Source of the DNA: Sipunculus nudus
Taxonomy: Eukaryota > Annelida > Sipuncula > Golfingiida > Sipunculidae
Reading direction: 5' to 3'
Assembly (NCBI GenBank): GCA_026874595.1
Contig: CM049307.1
Coordinates: 49,077,678-49,141,677 of the forward strand
Length of the DNA: 64,000 nt
The notes below the pieces were generated by a model. It was not told where the DNA came from and did not search any database. It was given only the letters and a program-made list of their open reading frames with translations. Positions 48,400 to 60,640 of the stretch are shown here, one piece after another; the stretch's first letter is position 1, and the number at the start of each line of letters is the position of its first letter. The position numbers were made by a program, and so were the translations under genes.

Positions 48400-49525
48400 G
48401 AGCATTAAATACTTTGTTTAAACTTTAAAGTAGAAGTATCACATAAGAAAAAGTGACTGTGAGCTGCTCACGTCCCAGGACATAGATATACCAAAGATGA
48501 CCATGTGATCATGATCAACATAAATACTGTGTAATTTCTATCTAAACAGTTGAGATCATTATCTTCAAGGGATGACACACTTATGACTTGATCTGAAAAC
48601 ATATATATATTCTGCCTTTTAAATACTGTATCTGACTTTTAATTGCCTTTCCATTTCTTTAGGTTAATAATTGGTTTTGATCATCAAAATAAGGAAAACT
48701 ATGATTTGCTCTAATGCACCCATGGGCAGGGTGAAATGATGTCTTATGGGTGATCACTGATCATGAGCTGAAATAATCACATTTTTGACATTCCACTGAA
48801 TTTTAACTTCAGCCTAGGTTCAACATGCTGAATCATCAATTATTATGTACTGAGACAAAAAGTGTAGGTGCCTAGGTGGTATATAAGAACAAAACATATT
48901 TTATGGATTTAATTTTAATACAGTGAAACCTCTGTAATAAGACCACCTTTGGGACTGGCCAAAAGTGGCCTTAATACACAGGTGGTCTTATTAGACGGAT
49001 ATGTTATAACTGATGTGAATGCTTTTGGTTCAGTCTTAATAGAGAAGTAATCTTTCAGACAGGTTTGACTTAATCTGTTGCCTGAAGAAGATTTACAGAT
49101 AAAGAGATACTGAAAGTGAAAGGCAGCTCAAAAGTGAACAGTAATTTCTAAGTTCTGATTGTTTACTATTCAATCACAATATTTATACAGGAATTCAGCT
49201 GTAAATTTTGACAGGCATGAGTACATACTTCAGCTAAAATTAGACACAAGTGAGACATTAAAGCTTTTCAACCATAGTTAAAAATCTGAAGTAGAGGTAC
49301 CAAGGAACATACACAATGACTTTACGGGACTTGAGTCCAATGACATTGAACAACCAGGGACAACCACATCACGATGATCTGCATAAATCTTAGATCATTA
49401 TCTAAAGAAATTAGATCATTATCTTTCACAGCTGATACACTTTTGACTTTATTTGATAAGAAAGATACTATTACTACCTGTTATACTCAGTCTGTGAATT
49501 AAAAGTGCCTTTTCATTTAATGATT
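48400..49525 (+). repeat. Diverged direct duplication of about 250 bp
   Basis: Segments near 48400-48680 and 49265-49525 share GATCATTATCTT, CAACATAAAT or GCATAAAT, and GCCTTTCCATTT or GCCTTTTCATTT in order, with an offset of about 860 bp. A MITE lies between them. Confidence 0.4.
48919..49012. mobile_element. Short pogo/Tigger-like MITE
   Basis: The left end TACAGTGAAACCTC pairs imperfectly with the right end, and the inner arms AATAAGACCACCT and AGGTGGTCTTATT form a near-perfect hairpin. A related stretch, in the opposite sense, follows near 49820-49975, so the true element may run to about 49975. Confidence 0.55.
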
Positions 49526-49695
49526 TGGAAATGAAAGTTCAAACAATCACATTGTGGACGTAATAATATGTCATGTCTATTCCTTTATACTACTGAAAAG
49601 CTGTACTTTTGTATTACTATTACACATACAAAATACTATTACACCATCGGCCCATCCCTGTATAATGCACTTCTACCGGGACTGATATATTGATA

Positions 49696-49812
49696 TTGAG
49701 AGACAGAGAGAGACAGCTAGAGAGAGATACAGCTGAAAAGAGAGAGAGAAACAGCCAGAGTAAAAGACAGAGACAGAAAGGAAGACAGAAACAGAAACAC
49801 ATAGAGAGATGA
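49696..49812 (+). repeat. GA-rich purine tract
   Basis: About 115 bp of AGAGAGACAG-type imperfect repeats, almost free of T. Confidence 0.8.
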
Positions 49813-51534
49813 CAACCAACATGACCTCAATAAAGTGGTTGCATTTTAGAGGTGGTCACCTAAATGAGGTCTAATATTAAGAGCAAAATAGAATTGGGCC
49901 TTTGGAAAATTGTTCATTATTTTGAAGTGGTGGTTAAAATGAGGTGGAAGTTAGGCAAGATTTAATTGTATTATATACAGGACTTAAAAAAAAAGCCTTC
50001 TGGCATGACAGAAATTTTTGCTTGAAGTTAGGATTATTGTTTTTAATTGATTCTGTGTGTGTGTATATGTGTCCACAGGATATCTGAAGAACAGTTCAGT
50101 TGATTTTTACTGAAATCTGGCATGCTAGTATAGGGAATATTTCAATATTCTTGAAGTGATTATATAATGCTGCAAATCCCAGCATAAATAACACTGGAAT
50201 GAGCATTATAAGTTGTTGGTGGCACAATTTTTACCACAAGAGGTTACCAGTATATCATGTGAGAGTTCAAATCTATGAAGCCGGATTACCTAGCATGACA
50301 TGATAACCAGACATCATCAACAGATTGATATATATTACACTCCTGATAATATCACCATGAAATTTTATTGTAATTCAATGGTGTTCACGTGTGTGGTTAT
50401 AACCAAGATGGTTCCTTCATTAGTGAAGCAATTTCAAATATCTGCTGCTCATTATTCATGTGCAGTCATGTACTGATACACATTCTGTGAGTCATTCAAT
50501 GTTTAACTTACATTTCATGTCCAATTTTGCTGTTTATGCATTTTTTATGTGTATATGGTGGATATGACTGCAAAATGAAAGTAGATCAAATGAAGAAATT
50601 GAGCTCTTTTTCCTCCATTAAAGTTACTACATTTATCACTATTTACGAAAGTTTTCAAACCTCAAAGAATTAAGGCAGCACTCTGTCTTCAGGAATTTAC
50701 TTTCCTGTAAAATAATCATAGAATTAAAAAAAATGATGTAATCATAAATAAAACATCTGAGAAAAAATCTCCTAAGCATGCTAAATCAGATCTGTTTACT
50801 AAATTTGCATTGTATGAATTCTGATAAATTTACTGGATTTGGCAAAAATCAAATTGATACTCTTGTTAAAATATAGGTTATTCTACCCTCCACTTTGTTC
50901 CTGCTTTATTGAGCTTTTATGGCATTAAGACTATTTTTATAGACATGATCCTGTCTCCAGCAATATGGGAACCTCTCACTAACCAGCCCATGTAGTGAAG
51001 ACTGCCAGGGAGCCAATTTTTTTTTTACATTTTTCATACATCCCATCTGGACATGGGCCTATGCATGTGGGGTGGTGGGACAGTGTGCTGTCATTGTAAA
51101 TATTTAATTTTTATTATTTAAGATAAGATTAGGAGGGAATATAATCACCCAATAATCATTATGTCATGAACATTTTTTAGAGTCAAGTAGGGACTATGTA
51201 TGGAAATCAAACTTATATTTAAAGCAACAGCAATGATAAACGTACATATAACATGTATTCAATGATAAAATATTCAGATCACACAGGGAAAAAAAACAGC
51301 GAAATTAATTTCTCTTTATCTTAGTATCAAGAATTTATAGTTTTGGTGTTATCAGCTGTGTATTTTATTCAAGTTTGCTCATGTTTTTTTTTTCAAATTT
51401 TTTCTCAATTTTATTTAATATGCAAATCAGTCACTTCACAGATTCTGTTTGTATATTATATAATAAAAATTAAATGTGTTTCAGTAACATGGAGTTGCGG
51501 GATATATTCATGCCTTGAAATATATATATGAGAA

Positions 51535-51722
51535 GCGGATCCTGGGGGGTTCCAGGGGGTCCGGACCCCCCCCCCCTTTCATCCAAAGCAACCTTTTTTT
51601 AAGGCTTTCAGACAAAATTTTGCGGCCTGGACCCCCCTTTTCCGGACCTGGGAACCCTTTTTTAGGGTTTTCATTAGTCATTCTGGGTTGGACCCCCCCT
51701 TTTTCCTAAATCCTTGATCTGC
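51535..51722. repeat. C-tract-bearing interspersed repeat
   Basis: Contains three C runs at roughly regular spacing (near 51567, 51631 and 51693), each after a GGACC or GGATT-like word, and begins with GCGGATCC and ends with GATCTGCC, a weak inverted pair. It looks like a small DNA element, class unassigned. Confidence 0.45.
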
Positions 51723-51724
51723 CC

Positions 51725-51768
<44 letters not shown>

Positions 51769-51805
51769 ATAAAAATATACATGAATAGCCATATATGACA
51801 CACAT

Positions 51806-51836
<31 letters not shown>

Positions 51837-51838
51837 AT
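51725..51838. repeat. Inverted AT/GT microsatellite pair
   Basis: An (AT)n-(GT)n array at 51725-51770 is followed about 27 bp later by its complement, (CA)n-(TA)n at 51797-51838. The two arms could fold into a long hairpin or cruciform. Confidence 0.85.
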
Positions 51839-52675
51839 ATAGAGTAGGCATATGATCTACACTGAACTCCGAATCTGAAGCATACACCAAATTATCAAGA
51901 TTAACATTAGAAATATATATGTGTAAAACTGTGGGCCAGCCACGCGTGGTGATGTTAATGTTGGAACGATTGGTACACCCCTCCCCTTCCCCCAGCTAAA
52001 TCTGTTTTCCTCTCAAGAACTCTGATAACCCCACAGCCGGCAGCTAGCTATAGGTGAATGTCAATGACAGCTTCTGATTAAAATGCACTGCTTATAAAAT
52101 ACAAATATAGCATTGTCAGGCATATCCCATACATTAAATCGTGCATGCTTTAAAGATACTAAAGTCGGTAAATGTATACTCACCACAGTAGTACTACACT
52201 GCAATGAATGGCCTTCAGTGATGTGTGGTACCTGTATTGATACGTCCACCGGTCACGCTTTCCAGCCGTGACCTCAGGTCAAGGTGAAGGACGTCTGTAA
52301 TTTTTTTCAACCATTGATCGCAGGTTCCTATGACGGCATACCATTGTAGAGACATTAACACGTGCCATGTTTAGAGAACCCTTGTGATAAGATTAAGTGT
52401 ATACACCGGGTAGTATTATAACAAAAAATCCAAACAAGATAAATGTTGAGCTGTGAAATATATTGCCGTAAACGGGCCAAAGGGGATTTCCAGAGATTCC
52501 CTGTCTGCCTCGATTTGACCCTTATGACGGCGGCATCGAAGGTTGCTCAGTGCGCAGCCCGCTCTCGGCCTGATGTCTACCCGATCTTGCATCTGGCTAC
52601 AGAACAAAATGTGTCACAGAGCACGTATTTTTTGTGGTGGTGGCGGGGGAGGGACACATATTAAAATAGAATATA

Positions 52676-52865
52676 ATTAATAATAATAATAATAACGAAT
52701 AATAATAACGAATACTAATAACAATTAAAGTAATAAAAATAAATAATAAAAAAAACAATAATAATAATAAAAAATTAAAGAATAATAATGATAATGATAA
52801 TAATAATGTTGATTATAATTAATATTTTTACAATTGTCATATTATTATTATTATTATTATTTTTA
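52676..52865. repeat. AAT/ATT trinucleotide-rich tract
   Basis: About 130 bp of imperfect TAA/AAT repeats followed by a short ATT array, so the two halves are partly self-complementary. Confidence 0.8.
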
Positions 52866-53152
52866 TTAATATTTTTATACCTTTTAATTTTACTTTTTGG
52901 CTTCCCTTTGATATTTTGTTATAAAACGCAAAAATTCAATCACATTAAATCAAATTCATTTGGTTTTACGTCCACATATTCAGCACATGTATATGTAGGT
53001 CTAATCATGCACAGTTTCAGGTTCTATACCTGTGACTGGAGAAATCAGATTTGCCTGGAAATCTTATTCATCGGCCCCGTTGCTGACAAGCACTAACGCC
53101 TATTCTAAAATTTATTGGATCTGCCAATTAATGTCAAGCTGCATTTGTTTGA

Positions 53153-53960
53153 TGTAACAGTTTACCAATGTTATTATATAGTTGTGAGGTGTGGGGTGCA
53201 GAAGACCTTACCATGGTGGAAAGGGTCCATTTGAGATTTTCTAAAATGAAATTATGAGTAACGAAGTATACTCCATCGCGGATCGTATATGGAGAACTTG
53301 GACGATTTCCTCTCAGTGCGCAGATTATAACATTAAAACGTGAAAAATATGACAATTTAATTTACAGATTAGTATTTTATTTATATTGTAGTGGAAAAGT
53401 AGATTGTTTTTTTATTAATCTGATAAGAAAATGTAATTGTGTTTAAGTAGGTTATCTAACATTTGGTCTGGCCAGCAAGTTATGAACTCTATAGGTGGAT
53501 TTACCAGTGTATTCGATTAACACTCCAGGACCATGTAGTATCATCAAAGATGGCATGAAAGTGTCTCAGAGGCACAAATCTGTAGAGCATACTCGTTTTT
53601 TAAAGAAAGATTTATTATTGAACCATACACTATAGATTCTGTCAATTAATGTACAAATTCAGAACTGGAAACCACCATTTACCAGTGCTGACAGGACATC
53701 TCCTATATAGGGTTAACATGTGATGAAAGGCAATGCCAGTTATGTTGTCTGGATGTTATTGATAATGAATATCATTATTTGTTTGTATGTGAGCATTTTT
53801 GTTCCGAGAGGTTGCATTATATACTAAGATTGTTTTGCGTCTTCCTGAGAAGATGATTATGAATCGTTTGTTTAACATAAGACGAGAGTATGATCTTATT
53901 AATATTTTTAAGATAATTCAGAATCATAAGTTAAAAAAGGGATTGTCTCCCTTAAATAAG
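53153..53960 (+). mobile_element. Degraded non-LTR retrotransposon (LINE), 3' part of the polyprotein
   Basis: The first open stretch reads CNSLPMLLYSCEVWG, EDLTMVERVHLRFSK, then an in-frame TGA, then TPSRIVYGELGRFPL, which resembles the conserved segment after the reverse-transcriptase domain in many invertebrate LINEs. A second stretch near 53720-53850 reads RQCQLCCLDVIDNEYHYLFV and CEHF, the CxxC...HxxxxC zinc motif at the end of such polyproteins. Stops and disruptions show it is inactive. The reverse-transcriptase core is missing, so it is a 5'-truncated insertion. Clade not assigned. Confidence 0.72.
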
Positions 53961-54122
53961 TATTAAATATTGTAAAAGTATTATATATTTTGTTTCAGAC
54001 ATATTAAACACCCGGACTTGCTATGTCTCGATCACGATTATCAAATATTGTATATATTATGATCATCTCTTTTACCTGTTACAGTGTTTTGAGAATAAAC
54101 AATGCCCATGTCCAATGAGGAT

Positions 54123-54160
54123 GGGGGCTTGGCGGGGGGGGGGGGGGGGGGGGGGGAGGG
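54123..54160 (+). repeat. G-rich tract with a 23-nt G run
   Basis: G23 at 54134-54156 with flanking GGGGG and GGG. A G-quadruplex is possible. Confidence 0.9.
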
Positions 54161-54648
54161 TACATGTCATATATATGCTGATTGCCAGTGGACTATAACT
54201 GCTGTGAACCATTTCCACGCATGTAACACATGCCACTATCTGCCAGTAAGTCAACTGGCAATCACGATATCAGTTCGTGATTCATGCAGGATTGAGATTT
54301 CAAAATTGAAATAGTAGTGCGCCTATACGTATATGCATGCTCTGCTTTTATGTATATGGTATTGGTTGCATTTCCGGAATCTAAATATTTCCGAAAATGA
54401 TAATGGCCTATAGCTTTACTTGCAAGATTTATTACAGCCTTTTATTACAAGAATTTTTTTTCTAAAGCAATTGATGTCAGATTAAATTCAAGCCTCTGGA
54501 AGCCCTGCATGAAACTTTGGGACACCAGCATTCAAACAAAGCTCGCGTTAATTCCCTTTTCTATACGCAAAAAAAGTACAAAATTACTGAAATATATAAG
54601 TATTGATTAAAAATGTTATATTTTTTGTAAACATTAAATTATTTAACA

Positions 54649-54650
<2 letters not shown>

Positions 54651-54716
<66 letters not shown>
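54651..54716. repeat. (AT)33 microsatellite
   Basis: 66 bp of perfect AT repeats. Confidence 0.95.
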
Positions 54717-54718
<2 letters not shown>

Positions 54719-55023
54719 TGCATTCATTTTATTCAACATTACACCATACAAAAATAGGGTCTGAACAGTTTCTTGTAAATTATATAATTCTTCCTACTGA
54801 TTCCACATGTTACTGCATATCCGTGTACATAAGCGTACGTATAAACGCATTTAACATTCGATCAACACACATAGCCGTGACAGGTAATGGTTCCTCTCCA
54901 AAATAAATAATTTCTGTGACACATGCATGCAGACGTGACATATGGCACGTGGACAAAGTTGTTTGCATTAAATTCTGTATATCACGTGCGTAAGAGACGT
55001 ATAAACGGATTGGCAATATATAT

Positions 55024-56302
55024 AACAAGAGACCTGTGGGTAACAACGCTCAGCTGAAATTGCTTTTTAGAATATTTGTATGAAATCCTAACTCTCCTGA
55101 TGAGTTTATATTTTTATGGACTACATAACACATTTCCTCTCAAGATAACATATTTTTAACAATTTCATCATTTCAACTATGTCACTATATGTAATAAACA
55201 TGTAAAACATAACCACTGGGAACGTATGGAATCATGTGATTTATAGGGTAAGGAAGAAAGCAAAAAATGAGTTTAGTAAAATAATGCACGTTTAATTTAT
55301 TGACTGTAATAGAATTACCATTTTTAGATAAGAATAAATTTTATTACTTTGTTTAAAACAGGTATAAATTGTATCATATAATATATTAAATTTGTGGTCT
55401 GAAACCATTTAATAATATAATGAGGGAAAAAAAAGGTGATGAGCCCGAGAGTGATAAAAAGAATAGATCTGATTAACAAACAAATGTGTAAATTTAATTA
55501 TTAGTTCTCGAAAAATGTCAATGAGTAATGGTGTCATATACTCATATTTTATCACATTCAATCTTTTCCTTAATTCAAATAATTAATTATAAATTTCCAA
55601 TATGTGGAGCTTGGGATTCAAGACTTATAAAAATATGTTTTATTTTTTACAAAATCGGATATTATCAATTAACAGTCTGCAAATAATAAGATATTAAACA
55701 TTGATATTGTAAGTGTATCTTCTTTATGAAACCTTTTTCGTAGGAAGAGTAAGGCCCTGTGGTGACTAGATATTTAGGTGCATGGCTGACCTATAGGCTA
55801 AAGTCACATGACAAGCCAAAGGTCGCCCAAATATAGTCTCAGCGAGAAGTACCCTGGTCTGATGTTAACAACAGCTATCTATATGACATGGTCATCTGAA
55901 AACTTGATCAAAGGGGATATGTGCAGTTCTGTATCAGCTGCTTCTGATTCCATACTTCAAAAGCTTATCCATACATGTGTATCTGAGTATAAATATATCT
56001 TTCTTGCTGTTCTTACCAAGTACATTAGGCAGGGGCGTCAATACGGGGGGGGGGAGTGTATGTAACCCCCACTTTTTAGGAATGGGTGGGTGGGTGGTCA
56101 ATGTAATCATCCCTGATAATGAGAAATATCTATATATTGGAAATGAAATATATAAATAATTAGGAAAATAGACTTTGGTTCCATTTCTGAGTTTACTATA
56201 TGAAATATTTTATATATAAAATGGGTTAGAATTAACATATACCTTATTTTTACAACCTTATACTTAAGTGTTATATGTTTGAAATGTATCACACAGACAA
56301 TA

Positions 56303-56348
<46 letters not shown>

Positions 56349-56700
56349 ATAATACTTTGAATACCCTACAACGCCTGTCGAACTCCCCTATGCCCTTGCA
56401 ATTCATCTCCCCACCCTACGCGTCATCCACCCACCCTTGAACATAAATTTACGCAACTGACATATGTATGCGTGAGGTAACTTCTACAGATTTCACAACA
56501 GTGACATCATTCCCAACAATACACAGAGAACCTTTATACAAAAACTGAAGAATATGAAAAGGTGGTTTAGATACTAACTAGGCTTTTTTAAGTGCATGTA
56601 ATAATAGATTCTCAGTGGAAAACGAAGATTTTACCGTATTTTTCGAAGGAACGAGGTCACGTTGACCTTATATTATAGATATGGAAATAATTTGGTCCCT
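55024..56700 (+). mobile_element. Diverged, truncated third copy of the large interspersed element
   Basis: It begins ACAAGAGACCTGTGGGTAAC and CGCTCAGCTGA, like the left ends at 29693 and 37578. Near 56575-56680 it matches an internal part (CTAGGC, GGAAAACGAAGATTTT, CGAAGGAACGAGGTC). The TCAGCTGAGC right end was not found. The middle is too diverged to align by eye. Confidence 0.5.
56302..56350. repeat. (AT)n-(GT)n compound microsatellite
   Basis: About 20 bp of AT followed by about 29 bp of GT. Confidence 0.92.
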
Positions 56701-57147
56701 GATTAACTATCTCTATTTTTCTTATTTGTGTCACGTTCAGGGGACAAAGGCCATCGCTAAAACATTGAACATTCCCGGCTGTAGGCCAGCCTACTTTGCA
56801 ATGACATTAATGGGTCAGTCCAAATACTGATAGCTGAGGGGTAGTAGGCCTGATGTCTCACAACACAACGGGCAGGAATTAGTTATATGATTTGCCCGCA
56901 GATGGCAGAACCAACATGGTTTAGGTTATCAGTTATAAAACTCGTTTTTGCATTGGAACAGGTCCGCTCGACTCTGGCATCACTTTTTCCGGAACGATAT
57001 TTCCATGGGGCGAGTTCGTCCGCTGGATACACTGGTGTAGTGTCTGATATGGAAATACGAAAAATAATCAGGACATAATAAGTATCGTTCTCGACACTTT
57101 ATAAGTAAAAATTCAGAGCAACCTAGCTTCATTACAATATAAACTCA

Positions 57148-57200
57148 TTATATATTATTTTTATTGTTATTATTATACTAATATGTATTTCTACAGCGCA
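57148..57200 (-). repeat. LINE/SINE 3' tail-like repeat, minus strand
   Basis: On the minus strand, TTTGCGCTGTAGAAATACAT is followed by an AT-rich ATAATAATAA tail, resembling the GCGCT...AAATA-tail end seen at 17210. Only the tail is recognisable. Confidence 0.35.
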
Positions 57201-57878
57201 AAAGTGACATATACAGAGGAAAGTATAATATAAAAATGACACAGCAGGAATATATAGATGAATAGATAATGCATGATAGCTAAAACACAAGGATCGATAA
57301 AAGTATAATCGACTAAATAAGATATGACAACTTATAAGCGAGTTTTCCTGCTGGATGTAAATATGATTAATTTGTGGCGTAATGTCGTTCTTAGATTCCG
57401 ACCAGTCAGTAAAAATGCATGGCATGATCTAGTTCAGTCACTGGCACATATAAACAAGCATGTTTTAAGAACCTTTTTCAAGGCAGACTTTCAACTTTCA
57501 AAAGAAACAAAAACGCCCAAACCGTTTTATGAAGTTTATAAAATGCAAATGCAACACCGTTTCCGTGGAGACTGAGTAGAGTGTTTGAACATTTAGTCAA
57601 TGACACCGATCGCACAATAACCTTGACGAACCAGCCTTTCTGTAATTTCTATATCCTTGTCACCTCTGACAAATGATGCTTTGCACATGGTGAGAAGGCT
57701 TGGCAACAGAGGTTTCAGATGAAAGGAAAAATGTCCTCTTCCAAGGCAGCTAAATTACCAAAGAATAAGGCAAAAGGGAAACATTTGAAATAATCAGTTT
57801 AATAAAAACCATAACAGTGGTTTAATTATTTTCAAAAAGCATATTACAAGATATTTCCTTATTGAATTATTTTTTCCT

Positions 57879-57883
<5 letters not shown>

Positions 57884-57923
<40 letters not shown>

Positions 57924-57930
57924 TATATAT
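57884..57930. repeat. (TA)n microsatellite
   Basis: About 47 bp with one AAA interruption. Confidence 0.92.
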
Positions 57931-58207
57931 CAGATATATAACTGCAATTATTTTTACGCTAACTAACGCAGATGTAATTAAATAACATACCGGCTCTCTC
58001 TCCTTGGCGGCTTGTTGGACATTAATTTGAAACGAAAGGGGAATGGTTCGGATTTATCTGACAGATGGCGCCACATACAAATTGCCATGAGCGCTTCCAT
58101 CCCTGATGGATAGAGCAAAATCGTGCTTATTAATAGCAAACATTCTTTTTCAAATGCAGCGAAGTGTACTGAATCCAAATCCTCTTTATGGAGAGATCGT
58201 AAATAAT

Positions 58208-58360
58208 CAGTCGAGTCTGAGTTAAAGAGAGTAGAGACAAAGTCTTAGTCATTAAGGTCCCAGTCCAGGTCAATATATCCTCTTCGAGTCAGTCTTTTGA
58301 CAATGATTCGTGTTTTAATGTTAGCTATCCACTTAAAAGGATATCAAAATAGCTCCATAT
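58208..58360 (+). repeat. 145-bp direct repeat, copy 1
   Basis: Begins CAGTCGAGTCT, contains GTAGAGACAAAGTC and GTCCAGGTC, and ends CTATCCACTTAAAAG plus AAAATAGCTCC. Copy 2 is at 58888. Confidence 0.85.
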
Positions 58361-58887
58361 TTATAAACCTGGCATCCCTCGTGACCTTGGGTCACAGAGA
58401 TGATAAAGTTCTTAATAGGAGAGTTTAATTCTTAAATAACTTTCATCAGAGAGAGACTGTTCATAGTAAGAACTCTTTTATCGGTAATAAAAAATAATGC
58501 TGTTGTTACAACATCTACTGTACAATATGAGCACAACATTTACAGAACTTCCTACCATATCATGCCGTGAGAAGTGTTATCAAACTACCGAGTATATGTT
58601 TGATCTTCATTCATTTCGAATAATCTAAAGCTTTTATTTATTTTTCTTTAAAAAAGGAAGATGTTACGTATATGTTCAAATTAACAGTATAATAACAACA
58701 GGCTTTATTTCCATAAGCGAGCCTAGTAAGTACCGTTAGCGACATCAGCACTATCACAAGCGGCCCTAGCAGCCCTCTCAGTTTACGATGTACTAGTAAT
58801 TTTATGAATAGGCCTAAAGATGTTCGTGTCAACTAACCCTGAGTCTTCTTGTATGTGCGGAACTGTAAAACATGTAACAGTAAAATT

Positions 58888-59026
58888 CAGTCGAGTCTTA
58901 AGTTTAAGAAAGTAGAGACAAAGTCCGAGTAAGTGAGGTCTGAGTCCAGGTCCATCATCTTTGAGTCAGTCCTTTGACAACAATTGTAAGCTATCCACTT
59001 AAAAGTATTTTAAAATAGCTCCCTAT
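58888..59026 (+). repeat. 145-bp direct repeat, copy 2
   Basis: Same blocks in the same order as 58208-58360, about 680 bp away. A more decayed, GAGTCC-rich relative lies near 63821-63928. Confidence 0.85.
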
Positions 59027-59640
59027 AGCAGATATTTAAAGTAAATGAATAGATATAAATTATCTGCTTTCGCTTCCGTCTTAACATAGGCCTATTTTGA
59101 AAGAAAAGACTAAAATGAAGACTTAATCGTGTCTCCTTTTTAAATTAGAGAAGAACAATGCAAATGAGCGTACTTTATCAGTTATATTAAACGGAAGATT
59201 TGTTTTTTAAACATTGGTTCTTTCTGAATTTGATTACAACTATGTTCAACTTCTGGATACAGTCAAAATGAAAAATTACTGGTTATCTACGTCCCGATTC
59301 GAGATAACACATAAAGCCTCAGCATTTTTCTCCTGAATGCTTACGTCGACTTTACGCTGGCTCCAATTTGTAGACAAAATAATAATAAAACTTAAAAGCA
59401 GTCATAAAGTACAAACCTCCACCGATACTATGTATCCACATCGATGCCCGCTTTGAAATTTAATAAACCCGTATCCCAATATTTCACATTAATTTAATGA
59501 AAATCATCAGGTGATAACGACTATTAACATAATGTGAAATAAAACTCTGCATGTAGCCCAACCTATCACAAAGGTACAATGAAAATCATGGAGAAAGTTG
59601 GAGATTTTGATTTGTGGAAAAATAATAAAGATGTATAGTG

Positions 59641-60106
59641 CACTGCCAAAAAGTTAATTATTACGAAGACATTTTCTTCTGATAAGAAACCTTCTAGATA
59701 AGTTTTCTTGATTTCCTTAAGACAAGATATATTAACTTGTCCGAAGAAATATTTTCTTAACCAGTATAAGACGAAACATTCTTACTCACTCCGAAGAAAA
59801 TATATATTTTGTCATAAGATTTTTTTTCTTATAGAAGAAATTTATTTTGTTATGTGTTAGCACATGCACTATGTGGATGCGTGATATTATATCTTCCCAT
59901 AAGATACTTTTTTTTATAAAAAGAAGAAAAATTATCTTAGAATAAGAACAAATATCTTGTTCATAGGAAAAAATTTCTTTTCATAACAAGAATAGTTTTC
60001 TTGTCCCACTCAAAAGCTAAATTTTCTTGCCAGTAGATATTATTTCTTATAGTAATAAATTATAGGGAGTGGGACAAGAAAATTTATCTTTCTGTTTTTG
60101 GCAGTG
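59641..60106. mobile_element. 466-bp MITE with 12-bp terminal inverted repeats
   Basis: It starts CACTGCCAAAAA and ends TTTTTGGCAGTG, a perfect 12-bp inverted pair. The interior is built of alternating TTTTCTT and AAGAAAA words, so much of the element could fold on itself. No coding frame. I could not identify a clear target duplication, so the superfamily is open. Confidence 0.75.
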
Positions 60107-60169
60107 TGCCTGCCTGACTGACTGATGATGAATTTTAACAAGGACACCTCAAAGCGGAGCATCCCATCG

Positions 60170-60640
60170 CACGGGAGCATTATTTTACGTGGTGTATTAC
60201 GAGTGTGAAATCAGGAGTTCAGCTCTGTGACCTTGACCTTTGATCCTGTGACCTCAAACGCGACAGGGTTTTTCATCCGTAGGAGAGCCATATGTGAAAG
60301 ATGAAAGGTTTTGGTCAAACGGTTTGGCTTAAAACGCGTACAGATCTTTTTCAAGGAGTTGGTCCGGTGGCCTTGACCTTTGGCCCTGTGACCTCAAAAT
60401 TAAAAATGTTCTTCATCTGAGGCTGGGTGAGGCATATGTGAAAGATGAAAGGTTTTTGTCAAAAGCTTGGCTTAAATTGACCGAAAAGCCAATTCCGGAC
60501 GGCGGACGGCCCGACAGACTGACGAACGGACGAACGGAGGCTCTACTGTATCCCCCTCTTGCCACTTCGATTCAATGTGATACCACGAGTTTGATGCATA
60601 TGACAGTATTGGAGGGTTTTCTGAGGCTGCCATCCGCCTA
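60170..60640. repeat. Repeat with duplicated CTTGACCTTTG units and GGAC-rich end
   Basis: CCTTGACCTTTG followed by CCTGTGACCTCAAA occurs twice (about 60227 and 60372), each with TATGTGAAAGATGAAAGGTTTT nearby. A GACGGACGAACG-like tract follows at 60497-60540. It is a typical decayed interspersed repeat, class unknown. Confidence 0.55.

Noticed and set aside
56036-56375. CAGGGGCGTC and ACGCCTG considered as ends of another hAT-type element
   Set aside because: The inverted match is only partial and no 8-bp target duplication flanks the two ends.
57324-57575. 83-codon + strand frame starting MTTYKRVFLLDV
   Set aside because: No recognisable motif, no splice context and no similarity to any family I know; insufficient support to call a gene.
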